Shown here: piece by piece, positions 35,311 to 44,016 of the stretch | How the letters are laid out: each line of letters opens with the position of its first letter | Numbering within the stretch: position 1 is the first letter of the stretch | Assembly: GCF_000215935.2 (NCBI RefSeq) | Contig: NZ_AFNU02000013.1 | Coordinates: 1-64,000 of the forward strand | DNA from: Haloplasma contractile SSD-17B | Lineage (GTDB): Bacteria > Bacillota_I > Bacilli_A > Haloplasmatales > Haloplasmataceae | Direction: 5' to 3' | Length of the DNA: 64,000 nt | Program-made: the position numbers and the translations under genes | The notes under the pieces: generated by a model | What the model saw: the letters and a program-made list of their open reading frames with translations, nothing else | What the model was told of the DNA's origin: nothing | Database searches by the model: none

Positions 35311-36090
35311 TTATTTTAGAACTTCGATCTTCATATTATAGGTATACTCGATGTAATCAGTATCATTGCGGTCATCGATTGAAACACTAAAGAAATGGTC
35401 CCTGATATCGACACTATACGTATAAACATCCATTATATCACTAGAGGTCTTTGTCACGTCAGAAATATTTAGAACCTCATAACGCGTATACACATCATCA
35501 CTTAACCGGTACAAGTGTCTCATTAGCTTAATAAAGACTTCCTCTGTTTGTAATGTTGTTTCATTAAGAGCTTCAACATTATACTCAGTTTTGAAATAGT
35601 CCATACGGTCAGTTGTAAAGGCCATCGGTATTGTAAAACCGTCTAATAAGGTCTTTAAATCCTCTTTAGATACAATCCCAACTGCAAACTCTTCGCGACT
35701 TGAGTTACCTGCTTCATCCGTTGCTTTTAATGTCACATAGTAGGCTTTAGTTGCATCTGAAACATTGTATGATAAATCATACTTTTCACTTGTTACACCA
35801 TCTATAATTTTAACAACTTCTACAGTAATATCCTCGACTTCAGATACATTGTCAGATACTCCAAATACTTCTTTATCAATGATTAAGCCATCCGTCTCAT
35901 CAGTAATCAACACGATACCAGATCTAGATATAAATGGTAGCGGATTAAAGGTCGGTGCATCGCGATCAGCAATAGCAGTATCCCGTGCTTCTGTCGTCGC
36001 TTCAGTTGTCGTTTCTTCATCCTCTTTATTACAAGCCGCTAAGACACTAATTGTAATCATTATAAATAATAGATAACTCATTTTTTTCAT
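35311..36090 (-). CDS. Lipoprotein with one Ig-like segment
   Basis: 259 residues. The signal peptide ends in VLAAC (Cys20), then a Thr/Glu-rich spacer and an Ig-like portion (about 45-135, with VTLKATDEAGNSSREEFAVG). The C-terminal half (150-259) has no recognised fold but looks like a compact alpha/beta domain. No enzyme motif. Probably a surface-anchored binding protein. A lipoprotein in the same broad class as the 10655 gene but unrelated in detail. Confidence 0.75.
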   Translation of the reverse strand: MKKMSYLLFIMITISVLAACNKEDEETTTEATTEARDTAIADRDAPTFNPLPFISRSGIVLITDETDGLIIDKEVFGVSDNVSEVEDITVEVVKIIDGVTSEKYDLSYNVSDATKAYYVTLKATDEAGNSSREEFAVGIVSKEDLKTLLDGFTIPMAFTTDRMDYFKTEYNVEALNETTLQTEEVFIKLMRHLYRLSDDVYTRYEVLNISDVTKTSSDIMDVYTYSVDIRDHFFSVSIDDRNDTDYIEYTYNMKIEVLK

Positions 36091-36286
36091 GCTTGAATCG
36101 CCTCCCTATTTAGAGAATATCATAGCATTATTTAAGAAAAATGTAAATATGTGTGAACTAGGGAGCCGAGTAGATTTAAAAATTGAATTTAACTATGAGC
36201 CGAAATATAGTATAATGGTGACAAGTAATCACTGGTAAATTTTGTGCTAATAAAATAAAGTAATAGCAGTTAAGGGGGACTAGAAC

Positions 36287-37261
36287 ATGATGACTACAAA
36301 ACGAATAACGTATTCTAGGGATAAGGGGTTTATCTTAGATAACATGGATGAAATTGATTCGTATGTAAAAGAGAAGATTACGTACTTTAAAGACTTTTCG
36401 AACTATATTGACCCAGATTCGAATCTTCATTTGTTTGGAGAACTGTTAGACATAATCGAGTATGATCTTAAAACTGCAGAAATTGATTTTTCTCCAATCA
36501 GTAAATTAGTAGGTGTGGAACGGTTAAAGGAAAAGCGACAGCAGATTATTTATCTGTACAATATTGTGTTTATATTGGGTACGATTTACTATAACGTGTT
36601 TGACTATAGAGACAACAAGTTAAAAGGTTACGACAGCGGTCAACTAGAAATAAATTGTACGGCAGATCTATTTTTTGAGGGGTATGCAACGTTCCTGGAT
36701 TCAAAACGGCACCAGTCTAGTTCTTACGGATCCACTTTGATCTTCATGACGATGCTAGAACGTGATATGAGGTCGCAAATCAAGACGTTATATATAAGCG
36801 AGTACTTAACAACACTCGAACGAGACATTCACTATAAAAAAGTGAAGCTTACTCGAAAAGACCATGACTTATATTTATATTTAAGATACCACTATAAATT
36901 AGATTCTAAAAATAAGTCAGTCAGAAACTATGATACTTACAGTGCCACTACTGAGTTGTGTTATACGTTGTTAAAAAAATATAAGGTTGTTGATCCAAAT
37001 AATTTATTTTTTCAAAAGATCTTTAATTATAATAATAACTATCTCACGCTTAATCAGATGATCAGAAGTCGCGAGTTTAGAACGAAAGTGGATAAACGGT
37101 TTTGGAAGATCGTCAATCTAATGTTTAATCCTAAATATTTGAATCTACGTAATAATTTAACACATGGAAATACTGGGTATATGAATTATTACCATGTCGG
37201 CGTGACGTCACTTCTTTACAAGTTGTATTTGATGGTGAATGATGGGTCGTTTCTTAAGTAA
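36287..37261 (+). CDS. Hypothetical protein with RNxxxHG-type C-terminus
   Basis: 324 residues, soluble, helical. The C-terminal LRNNLTHGNTGYMN resembles the RNxxxHG motif found in DUF4209-type and HEPN-like proteins. In HEPN nucleases the related motif is RX4-6H, with RNNLTH fitting the Arg-X4-His spacing. No other signature. AAGGGGGA precedes the ATG. If HEPN-like, an RNase or abortive-defence role is possible, but there is no partner (MNT, toxin-antitoxin) beside it. Weak assignment. Confidence 0.6.
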   Translation: MMTTKRITYSRDKGFILDNMDEIDSYVKEKITYFKDFSNYIDPDSNLHLFGELLDIIEYDLKTAEIDFSPISKLVGVERLKEKRQQIIYLYNIVFILGTIYYNVFDYRDNKLKGYDSGQLEINCTADLFFEGYATFLDSKRHQSSSYGSTLIFMTMLERDMRSQIKTLYISEYLTTLERDIHYKKVKLTRKDHDLYLYLRYHYKLDSKNKSVRNYDTYSATTELCYTLLKKYKVVDPNNLFFQKIFNYNNNYLTLNQMIRSREFRTKVDKRFWKIVNLMFNPKYLNLRNNLTHGNTGYMNYYHVGVTSLLYKLYLMVNDGSFLK

Positions 37262-37378
37262 TCCATTCGGTCTTCGTTCTATGACGATCACTCACTACTT
37301 AAATAATTGGATTTTCATCACCGTTATCACCCTTAAAGAATATAGTATAGTAGTATATTTTTTAAGGAGATGACGTAT

Positions 37379-37708
37379 ATGTATAATCCGTATAATAATC
37401 AAGCGTATAGAAGTTTTCCAGAGGTTGACGTTACCATTTTAGGTGAATCATCAAAGCTAGCTAAAAAAATGATTAATGATGTTGACACAGTACTTGATAC
37501 GCTTGAAACTGACAAAGCGTTTAGTACACAGCTTATGAATGCTGCACAGGAGTCAGACTATAATGAGGTGAATCGACTACTCGGCACGTTAAACTTAGAA
37601 TCTGACTATAAGGTTAACTTCAACCCAGATGGAATACGAATCGAATTCACGCCAAAAGCCCCAAATCAGTACTACAGTAATATGGGGATCTCGCTAAGAT
37701 GGCGGTAA
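37379..37708 (+). CDS. Hypothetical protein, 109 residues
   Basis: Begins with a Tyr/Asn/Pro-rich segment (MYNPYNNQAYRSFPEVDV), then a helical part and a beta hairpin ending GISLRWR. The layout resembles small Bacillota proteins that end in LRW and are often of sporulation-related distribution, but I cannot name a family. ATG at 37379 is set by AAGGAG; the ATG at 37370 overlaps that site. A terminator follows. Confidence 0.6.
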   Translation: MYNPYNNQAYRSFPEVDVTILGESSKLAKKMINDVDTVLDTLETDKAFSTQLMNAAQESDYNEVNRLLGTLNLESDYKVNFNPDGIRIEFTPKAPNQYYSNMGISLRWR

Positions 37709-37726
37709 TAGAATAGTAGTATGATT

Positions 37727-37759
37727 AGGTTTCAGGAAACTATATCTTGAAGCCTTTTT
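37727..37759 (+). terminator. Terminator of the 109-residue gene
   Basis: AGG-TTCA pairs with TGAA-CCT and is followed by T5. Confidence 0.75.
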
Positions 37760-37854
37760 GCTATAGAAAAGCTGCCTAGAACGTTTTATGATAGTGATAG
37801 TAAACTCTAACTGACTGTACACTCATAATCAAATAGAGTTGTTTTCCATTTAAT

Positions 37855-37894
37855 TTAAAAGCCCCAGAACCAAAAAGGTTCTGAGGCTATTTTT
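37855..37894 (-). terminator. Terminator of the eleven-module surface protein
   Basis: AGCCCCAGAACC/GGTTCTGAGGCT stem with a 5-base loop and T4 on the minus strand. A T run on the plus side makes it usable from both directions. Confidence 0.88.
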
Positions 37895-37930
37895 ATATAT
37901 ACATTTACCTATTTTATAGCTTTTTAATAT

Positions 37931-40774
37931 CTATTCTAATTCTTCCTCTTGTCGACGCTTCTTAATTTTCATAACAACTACTGCAGAGCCGATTAATAAG
38001 GCGATAAGTCCTAGTCCAATTAATGTATAGATTATTACATCGTTTGAATCTTCTACAGGAGCTTCTTCAACTGTTAACGTAAACGTTACGGGTCTTTCGT
38101 TGTTACTTGAGTCTATGGCTGTTATTGTAATGTCATAAGTTCCCGCTCTGTCTACATCGTAGTCACCAGATACGATCACCAATATATCTGAGATAGCATC
38201 AAAGTTATCCGTAACGGTGATCCCTTCTTTAGGGTCAAACGAGTCGCCAACTGTGATTGTTTTGTCTTCAACTCCTGATAGTGTTGGAGCAATCACATCT
38301 ATTACTTTTATATAAATTGTCTCTGAAGTTATATTACCCGCATCATCTGTCACTGTATAAATAACCTCGTATTGACCTACTGTGTCTAAGTCTACGTCAC
38401 TGCTATCAACTTCAACTGTTAAATCAGTATCATAGTTATCTGTTGCGGTTACACCATCTAAGTAATCGGGTGCAGAATCTCCTACTTCTGTTGAAAGTCC
38501 TCCAGTATTAATACCAACGATTGAAGGCGAAATCGTATCTTGTACAGTGACCGTTTTTGAAATGGTTACTGTGTTCCCGTCTTGGTCTGTAGCTGTATAA
38601 ACAAGGTCATACGTATCTACTGTTTCTAGGTCTACGTCACTACTATCTACGTTGATTGTTACATTAGAATCAAAGTCATCACTAACCGTAACACCCTCCA
38701 GATAGTTAGGAGCATCAAAATTAACTTCTACTGTGAAATCTCGTGTTCCCGCTATTACAGGTTCTGTCGTATCTTCTACAATTGTTATATTAATTGGTTT
38801 TATTGTCACGTTACCACTTAAATCGGTCACAATGTAGTTCACTCTGTATACACCAGGAGTGTCGTAATCAACACGTGAGTCATCAACTATGATTTTGTCC
38901 GAGATATCATTCTGAATGTTATCTGTTGCTGTTACGCCTGACAGGTAATCAACTGTATAACCTGTTGCGATTGTGATGTTTTCTAATCCATCAAATACTG
39001 GTGCATCTTCATCGTAAACATGTACATACGTTGTATATGAGTTGTAGTTCCCACTTGAATCCATCACTTCAAATGTAATTGGGTAGTATCCATCTGTTGT
39101 TAAGTCTATGAACTCAGTATAAACAATCACTTGGTCATTTGAAATAACACCGTCGTAATTATCGGTTACCACTACATGTTCTAGATAATCAATTTCAGGG
39201 TCACCGATCAAGTAGGTGAATGGATCAATGGTATTAAATTCAGGCTTTACTGTATCTATGATTGTAATAGTGAAGGTCACAACTGTTTCATTACCACTAG
39301 CATCAGTAGCAGTCACTGTTACCGTGTACGTTCCTAATACATTCATATCAACAACCGTAGCGTCAACATCAATTGTAACATCTGTATCATAGTTATCCGT
39401 AACTGTAATCATGTTTGACCAAGTAGGAAGGTCACTAAATACTTCTATTGTCTGGTCTTCTACTTCAACAACAGGGGCCGTTGTATCAACAATCGATACT
39501 TCGAATGTGTCTACTGCCTCGTTTCCATTAGCATCGGTAGCAGTTACCGTTACTGTATACATTCCTACTATGTCAAAGTCTACGCTTGAATAGTCAATAT
39601 CAATCGTAACAGTCTCATCATAGTTATCTGCTGCTGTTACTAAGTCTGCCCAAGTAGGTTCATCGCTGTAAACTTCATAGCTATGATCTTCTACCGTGAT
39701 GACAGGGTCTGTTGTATCCATGATTGATACTTCGAAAGTAGCAGTTGATTCGTTACCACTCGCATCAGTTGCAGTAACAGTTACTGTGTATGTTCCTACT
39801 GCACTGAAGTCTAGGCTTGAATAGTCAATATCAATAGTCACGTTATCATCATAGTTATCCGTTACAGCTACTAGGTCCGCCCAAGTTGGCTCGTCACTAT
39901 GTACCTCATACTCCTCGTCAGATACTACGATTACTGGATCAGTCGTATCGACTACTTGTACCGTCATCGTTTCTGTCGTTTCATTACCTTCTGAGTCAGT
40001 TGCCTTAAATGTAATCGTGTATTCCCCTAACGTGTTTAAGTCTACGTTGTTGTCGGTAATCACTACATTAGGATTTAAATCGTAATTATCGGTTACGGTG
40101 ATGTACGATTTCCAATCTGGTTCAGTACTGAATACTTCGATTGTTGGCATTGGGTCCGGTAATTCGATTGTCGGAGCTTCGTCATCATAAATCGTTACTT
40201 GAATTATTTCCTCTGCCTTATTTCCTGTGGCATCTGTAACCGTATATACGACGTCATAAACGCCAACCTCTGTAGGGACGACAGCTGAATAATCAACTGA
40301 TATCTCGTCTGTAACATCGCCATCTCGGTTATCATTTGCTGTAACATGATCTAAGAATAGATTGTCAGACAATACGTCATGAACACTAAATTCTAAATCT
40401 TCTATTCCATCAAGTTTTGGTGCGGTAATATCATACTTGACGTGAACTGTAACAACTACCTCTGTTGCGTTAAAGTTTGGATCGATGGCAAAGTAGTAAA
40501 GTGGATAGGATCCAACTTTATTTAAGTTGACATAATCTGATTGTACAAATAACTTGTAATCACCACAGTTATCGTCAGCAGTTACGCCCTCTAGATAATC
40601 ATGTGCTTGAGAACCAACTTCCACTACAAAATCACCGGTACCTGAAATCACGGGTGGGGTTGCATCCGGTGAACAAGTATTTGCATCGCTTGCTATAATA
40701 TGTTCGGATCTATTTGCTAGTATTAAGAAACTTGTGATGATAAATAAAAATAAGATACGTCTCTTCACTCTCAC
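37931..40774 (-). CDS. Surface protein with about eleven Ig-like (DUF5011/HYR) modules and C-terminal membrane anchor
   Basis: 947 residues. A signal peptide (about 5-25) leads to a Cys-containing first module and about ten further modules of 75-80 residues, each with DNYD and TYTVTVTATDASGNE-type strands. Three central modules (EVHSDEPTWADLV type) are nearly identical, a sign of recent duplication. The protein ends in one membrane helix and KIKKRRQEEELE, with no LPxTG, so it is a membrane-anchored adhesin or stalk. The frame begins ATG at 40795, but AAGGAGG lies inside it, 8 bases before GTG 40774, the preferred start. Confidence 0.85.
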   Translation of the reverse strand: MRVKRRILFLFIITSFLILANRSEHIIASDANTCSPDATPPVISGTGDFVVEVGSQAHDYLEGVTADDNCGDYKLFVQSDYVNLNKVGSYPLYYFAIDPNFNATEVVVTVHVKYDITAPKLDGIEDLEFSVHDVLSDNLFLDHVTANDNRDGDVTDEISVDYSAVVPTEVGVYDVVYTVTDATGNKAEEIIQVTIYDDEAPTIELPDPMPTIEVFSTEPDWKSYITVTDNYDLNPNVVITDNNVDLNTLGEYTITFKATDSEGNETTETMTVQVVDTTDPVIVVSDEEYEVHSDEPTWADLVAVTDNYDDNVTIDIDYSSLDFSAVGTYTVTVTATDASGNESTATFEVSIMDTTDPVITVEDHSYEVYSDEPTWADLVTAADNYDETVTIDIDYSSVDFDIVGMYTVTVTATDANGNEAVDTFEVSIVDTTAPVVEVEDQTIEVFSDLPTWSNMITVTDNYDTDVTIDVDATVVDMNVLGTYTVTVTATDASGNETVVTFTITIIDTVKPEFNTIDPFTYLIGDPEIDYLEHVVVTDNYDGVISNDQVIVYTEFIDLTTDGYYPITFEVMDSSGNYNSYTTYVHVYDEDAPVFDGLENITIATGYTVDYLSGVTATDNIQNDISDKIIVDDSRVDYDTPGVYRVNYIVTDLSGNVTIKPINITIVEDTTEPVIAGTRDFTVEVNFDAPNYLEGVTVSDDFDSNVTINVDSSDVDLETVDTYDLVYTATDQDGNTVTISKTVTVQDTISPSIVGINTGGLSTEVGDSAPDYLDGVTATDNYDTDLTVEVDSSDVDLDTVGQYEVIYTVTDDAGNITSETIYIKVIDVIAPTLSGVEDKTITVGDSFDPKEGITVTDNFDAISDILVIVSGDYDVDRAGTYDITITAIDSSNNERPVTFTLTVEEAPVEDSNDVIIYTLIGLGLIALLIGSAVVVMKIKKRRQEEELE

Positions 40775-41138
40775 TAAATCCTCCTCCTTAATCATTACTT
40801 ACTAACACTTTTAGCAGTGTTCACTGTTATTTTAGCACTAATAGGTGCGTTATTTTGTCGTATAATTTCTTTGTCGATTGAGTTACTAGTTTACAAATAA
40901 AAGCAAAAAAAGCATGCCCTTGACATAATCTCAAGTTAAGCATGCTTCTCTGTATTATATTTAGTTGAAAAGCGTTGGAAATTAGGGTATTATGTAATAA
41001 TTTATAACACCCGATTCATTTAGATTAGAATGTGTATAGTCAAAAATTCCGGTAAGAGTTTGTAAACCAGTAGCAACACCATTACTATAATCTATACTAG
41101 TAATATAGACTAATAAACTAAACTGGGAGGATTGTATA
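40775..41138. other. Intergenic region with orphan minus-strand terminator
   Basis: No supported gene. At 40903-40947 the stem AAGCATGC/GCATGCTT is followed on minus by T7. No intact minus-strand gene ends near it, so it may belong to a small RNA or a lost gene. Confidence 0.5.
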
Positions 41139-41912
41139 ATGATGAAAGCTTTATCAATCTTTTTTAATATCATATACTCAGTACTATTGATCACCTCTTT
41201 AACTGTGAATCTAGCCGATTCAGGTGAATTAACTTGGTTCTTTGTCGTGTTAGCAGGTGTGTTGCTATCATTTACAGTAACGAATATGCACGCTTATGTT
41301 AAACGATATAAATTGCTAATTGTAAGTTTATCTTCTCTAGCATCTTCAATTCTATTATTAGGAGTCACCACTATTTATATGGGAGCTGATTGGTTTGGTG
41401 TCGCCACATCCTCTGTTGTATTCGCATATATTATGATTTTTATTCCAATCTTCTTATGTCTTTATTTATCACCGAATCACCACATATCAGGTCATTGTGC
41501 CTTAATTGTCTGGCTTATTGATTTAATTGCTTTGTTATCTCTATTGTTTACGATCAACTTGTGTACGGGTGGTGATTGGTACTTAACGATTGCCGTTCCA
41601 ATCACACTATTTTGCTCACCTGTTCCACTATTTTTAATTGTAATTTTACGCTATTTAGTTATTAATATAGGATTTAAAGCATCGTTATCGTTTATAGTAC
41701 TAGCAATCGCTTTTGTACGTATTAATGTATTTTTAGCTAGTATATTAGGTAACTATTCCTACAACCTAGACCTAATAAACGTTACGTATTCAGGTGATAT
41801 TGCTGCATATTTAAATGCTGTTGTCATTCTGACACTCTCCTTTTTAGGAGTAATCTTTGGTATCCTAGGGTTTATGATTCGGGATCGAGATTACGGATAT
41901 TACGATCTCTAA
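41139..41912 (+). CDS. Hypothetical membrane protein, seven to eight TM
   Basis: 257 residues, almost wholly hydrophobic helices separated by short loops. No recognised family motif; one His pair (SPNHHISGH) sits in a loop. GGGAGG precedes the double ATG. It is a single gene between two terminators, with no operon partner to hint at function. Confidence 0.65.
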   Translation: MMKALSIFFNIIYSVLLITSLTVNLADSGELTWFFVVLAGVLLSFTVTNMHAYVKRYKLLIVSLSSLASSILLLGVTTIYMGADWFGVATSSVVFAYIMIFIPIFLCLYLSPNHHISGHCALIVWLIDLIALLSLLFTINLCTGGDWYLTIAVPITLFCSPVPLFLIVILRYLVINIGFKASLSFIVLAIAFVRINVFLASILGNYSYNLDLINVTYSGDIAAYLNAVVILTLSFLGVIFGILGFMIRDRDYGYYDL

Positions 41913-42008
41913 CTACAAATCTCATCTGCGCTTATAAAATCAGTGAATGCTTATATTTTATTCAAGTTTACGTTCAAGAAAGAGAGTACGATAACTAGCC
42001 TTCATTAT

Positions 42009-42074
42009 GCACTTGACGAAACTGTCAGGTGCTTTTTTATGTTTACATTATGCACTTGACTCTTTGTCAGGTGC
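42009..42074 (+). terminator. Tandem duplicated hairpins (terminator pair)
   Basis: Two hairpins with the same 9-base arms (GCACTTGAC and GTCAGGTGC, one wobble pair) stand at 42009-42032 and 42052-42074 with different loops (GAAACT, TCTTT). Only the first has a T6 tail. The shared flank TTATGCACTTGAC shows a local duplication. Confidence 0.8.
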
Positions 42075-42370
42075 ATGTTTATGTTCAGATGAGTTTAATT
42101 AATTCATGAAAAGCGTCGGTCTATACTTTTTTATGTTGTATTCAATTCGATTTAATTGATGGTGTTCAGGATGAGCTGACTGAGTAGATACCAGTGTAGA
42201 AAATCTATTCATGTTCAAGATGATATAATTAATTTGATATTACATAGAAAAAACAATTATTTTGTTATATAATTGAACTAATGAATCACATAATAAGATA
42301 TTAATCACATGTATTGGAGTTTGTATGTTCAGCTTATTACAACTTAACCATATGAATTGGGGTGTCATAC
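42075..42370. other. Intergenic region
   Basis: About 300 AT-rich bases. No gene or clear regulatory element is seen beyond the ribosome site of the next gene. Confidence 0.3.
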
Positions 42371-43558
42371 TTGAAGTTACTAAAAATTTTATTATATACA
42401 GGTTTATTTCCCTTTACACTTTTTCTCTTAGTAAGGGAATTACTATTCTATTTTAAAAACAAAAATCAATTTAATCATTACTCATATGAACGGTATAAAC
42501 AGAATAAGAACTGGGTTCCTACCCTTCATTCAAATCCATTAACCGTCATAATTGCTACTTCTATTATACTGGGTATGTGCCTCAGCCTAATGTTTGTGTT
42601 TGAACTATTAGACCAGAACGTTGCTTTAATTCTAGGGATTTTTATTCTAATTCTTGTTTATGCGAATACCGTAATGAGCAATAAACGAATGGTTAAACAG
42701 GTTGTAAAAAATAAACATATCTATAGGTTAGGTGTTGAACAAGAAGTTTATATTGAAAACAAAGTAGATGAGTTGAAAAATCAGATTAAGATCAAAGAGT
42801 TAAAAAACGACCTTAAAGGGTTAGAAACGATTTTTGATTATATTGAATCATCGAAGCGAAATACTACCTCAATTAATGATGTATTAGGATATGAGGAATT
42901 GATTTACTTTCAATTTAATGCCATACGAAACTTTTATGACAAGCAACTTGAGTATTTAAATGCGTATGAAAATCGAATTCGTCATGATGTAGAGGAATCA
43001 ATTAAGTATAAAGGGAACCTATTAAAAAACATTAAAGAAGATTTGCATTTAATGCGTCAAATGAGTGTGAGTCGGGAACTAGTCGATGAACTTTTACGCT
43101 ATATCGCTAATTTTAACTCGTTTATGAAGCATAATATCGCATCTATTATTGATTTAACCGAACCTTTAAGCCAGGAGTTTATCAATTATTTAGAGCGAAT
43201 TCGCGCACTACGAAGATTAACACCAGAACAATATTTTGATATGATTTCGGGTAGTCTTTCTGATATGGAGTTAGAACAGGTTAAGGCGCTGATCGATAGT
43301 AGGCGGGAAGTATTAACCGTTTCTGACCCTAATGGCAATTCGCTACTTCATCATGCTGTGATGAACAATAAGCTACCCTTAGCCGAATTTCTACTCAATA
43401 ACGACATTTCCGTAAACCTAAAAAACAAAAGTGGATACACGGCACTACATTATGCAAATAAAAATAACAATCAAGAAATGATCAATTTCTTAATGAAGCG
43501 CGGTGCATTCATTGAGTTTGTTATACATGATTTAAACGATGAGAACGATCCAATTTAA
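42371..43558 (+). CDS. Membrane protein with C-terminal ankyrin repeats
   Basis: 395 residues. Membrane segments lie at about 5-25 and 58-100. A long charged coiled-coil-like region (115-285) follows, then two ankyrin repeats: NGNSLLHHAVMNNKLPLAEF and SGYTALHYANKNNNQEMINF. It ends with FIEFVIHDLNDENDP. Ankyrin repeats imply a protein partner at the inner face. TTG at 42371 is preferred because GGGGTG is 7 bases upstream; the GTG at 42362 lies within that site. A decayed partial copy follows at 43683-43854. Confidence 0.75.
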   Translation: MKLLKILLYTGLFPFTLFLLVRELLFYFKNKNQFNHYSYERYKQNKNWVPTLHSNPLTVIIATSIILGMCLSLMFVFELLDQNVALILGIFILILVYANTVMSNKRMVKQVVKNKHIYRLGVEQEVYIENKVDELKNQIKIKELKNDLKGLETIFDYIESSKRNTTSINDVLGYEELIYFQFNAIRNFYDKQLEYLNAYENRIRHDVEESIKYKGNLLKNIKEDLHLMRQMSVSRELVDELLRYIANFNSFMKHNIASIIDLTEPLSQEFINYLERIRALRRLTPEQYFDMISGSLSDMELEQVKALIDSRREVLTVSDPNGNSLLHHAVMNNKLPLAEFLLNNDISVNLKNKSGYTALHYANKNNNQEMINFLMKRGAFIEFVIHDLNDENDPI

Positions 43559-43579
43559 TCACTCAATAACTAGTACTAG

Positions 43580-43608
43580 AGCCTTAGACTTTAATCTGAG
43601 GCTTTTTT
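43580..43608 (+). terminator. Terminator of the ankyrin gene
   Basis: AGCCTTAGA/TCTGAGGCT stem followed by T6. Confidence 0.88.
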
Positions 43609-43682
43609 AGTGCGATTAAGTAGTTACTCGTTTTATAATTGATGGATTATTGAGATTTTATTTAGATTTAACACCTTTCATA

Positions 43683-43854
43683 CTTGAACATGACATTGAT
43701 GTGAATCTTAAAAATAATAAGAGATATAACGCCACACTTGGTAACTAAGACTATGGACGTAGCACTTATGGATTTATTAGAAATTCATGTAGCTCTTATT
43801 GAGTTTGCATTCATAATTTTAGTGATGCGTGATGCCTATAAACGCGTCTACTAT
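43683..43854 (+). pseudogene. Decayed ankyrin-repeat duplicate
   Basis: One frame reads ILEHDIDVNLKNNKRYNATL, parallel to LLNNDISVNLKNKSGYTALH of the upstream gene. A later frame reads MDLLEIHVALIEFAFII, parallel to INFLMKRGAFIEFVIHD. Stops and frame changes separate the two parts. It is the tail end of a second copy of the ankyrin gene lying just behind the first. Confidence 0.75.
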
Positions 43855-44016
43855 CAAAATAGGCATTGAACGGTTCTTTTAATGTTTTTTTATTTTGCCG
43901 AATATTCAAGAAGTCTGTAACAATCAAGAATTACTCTTATTGATTAAGTTGCTCTAATTATGATAAAATTAATAGGACTAATAGAATAAACAACTAGATT
44001 ATGGGATGTGAATGAA

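Noticed and set aside
40982-41194. Minus-strand frame of 70 codons overlapping the start of the 41139 gene
   Set aside because: Its GTG lies inside the only ribosome-like site and the frame overlaps a better supported gene and its ribosome site.
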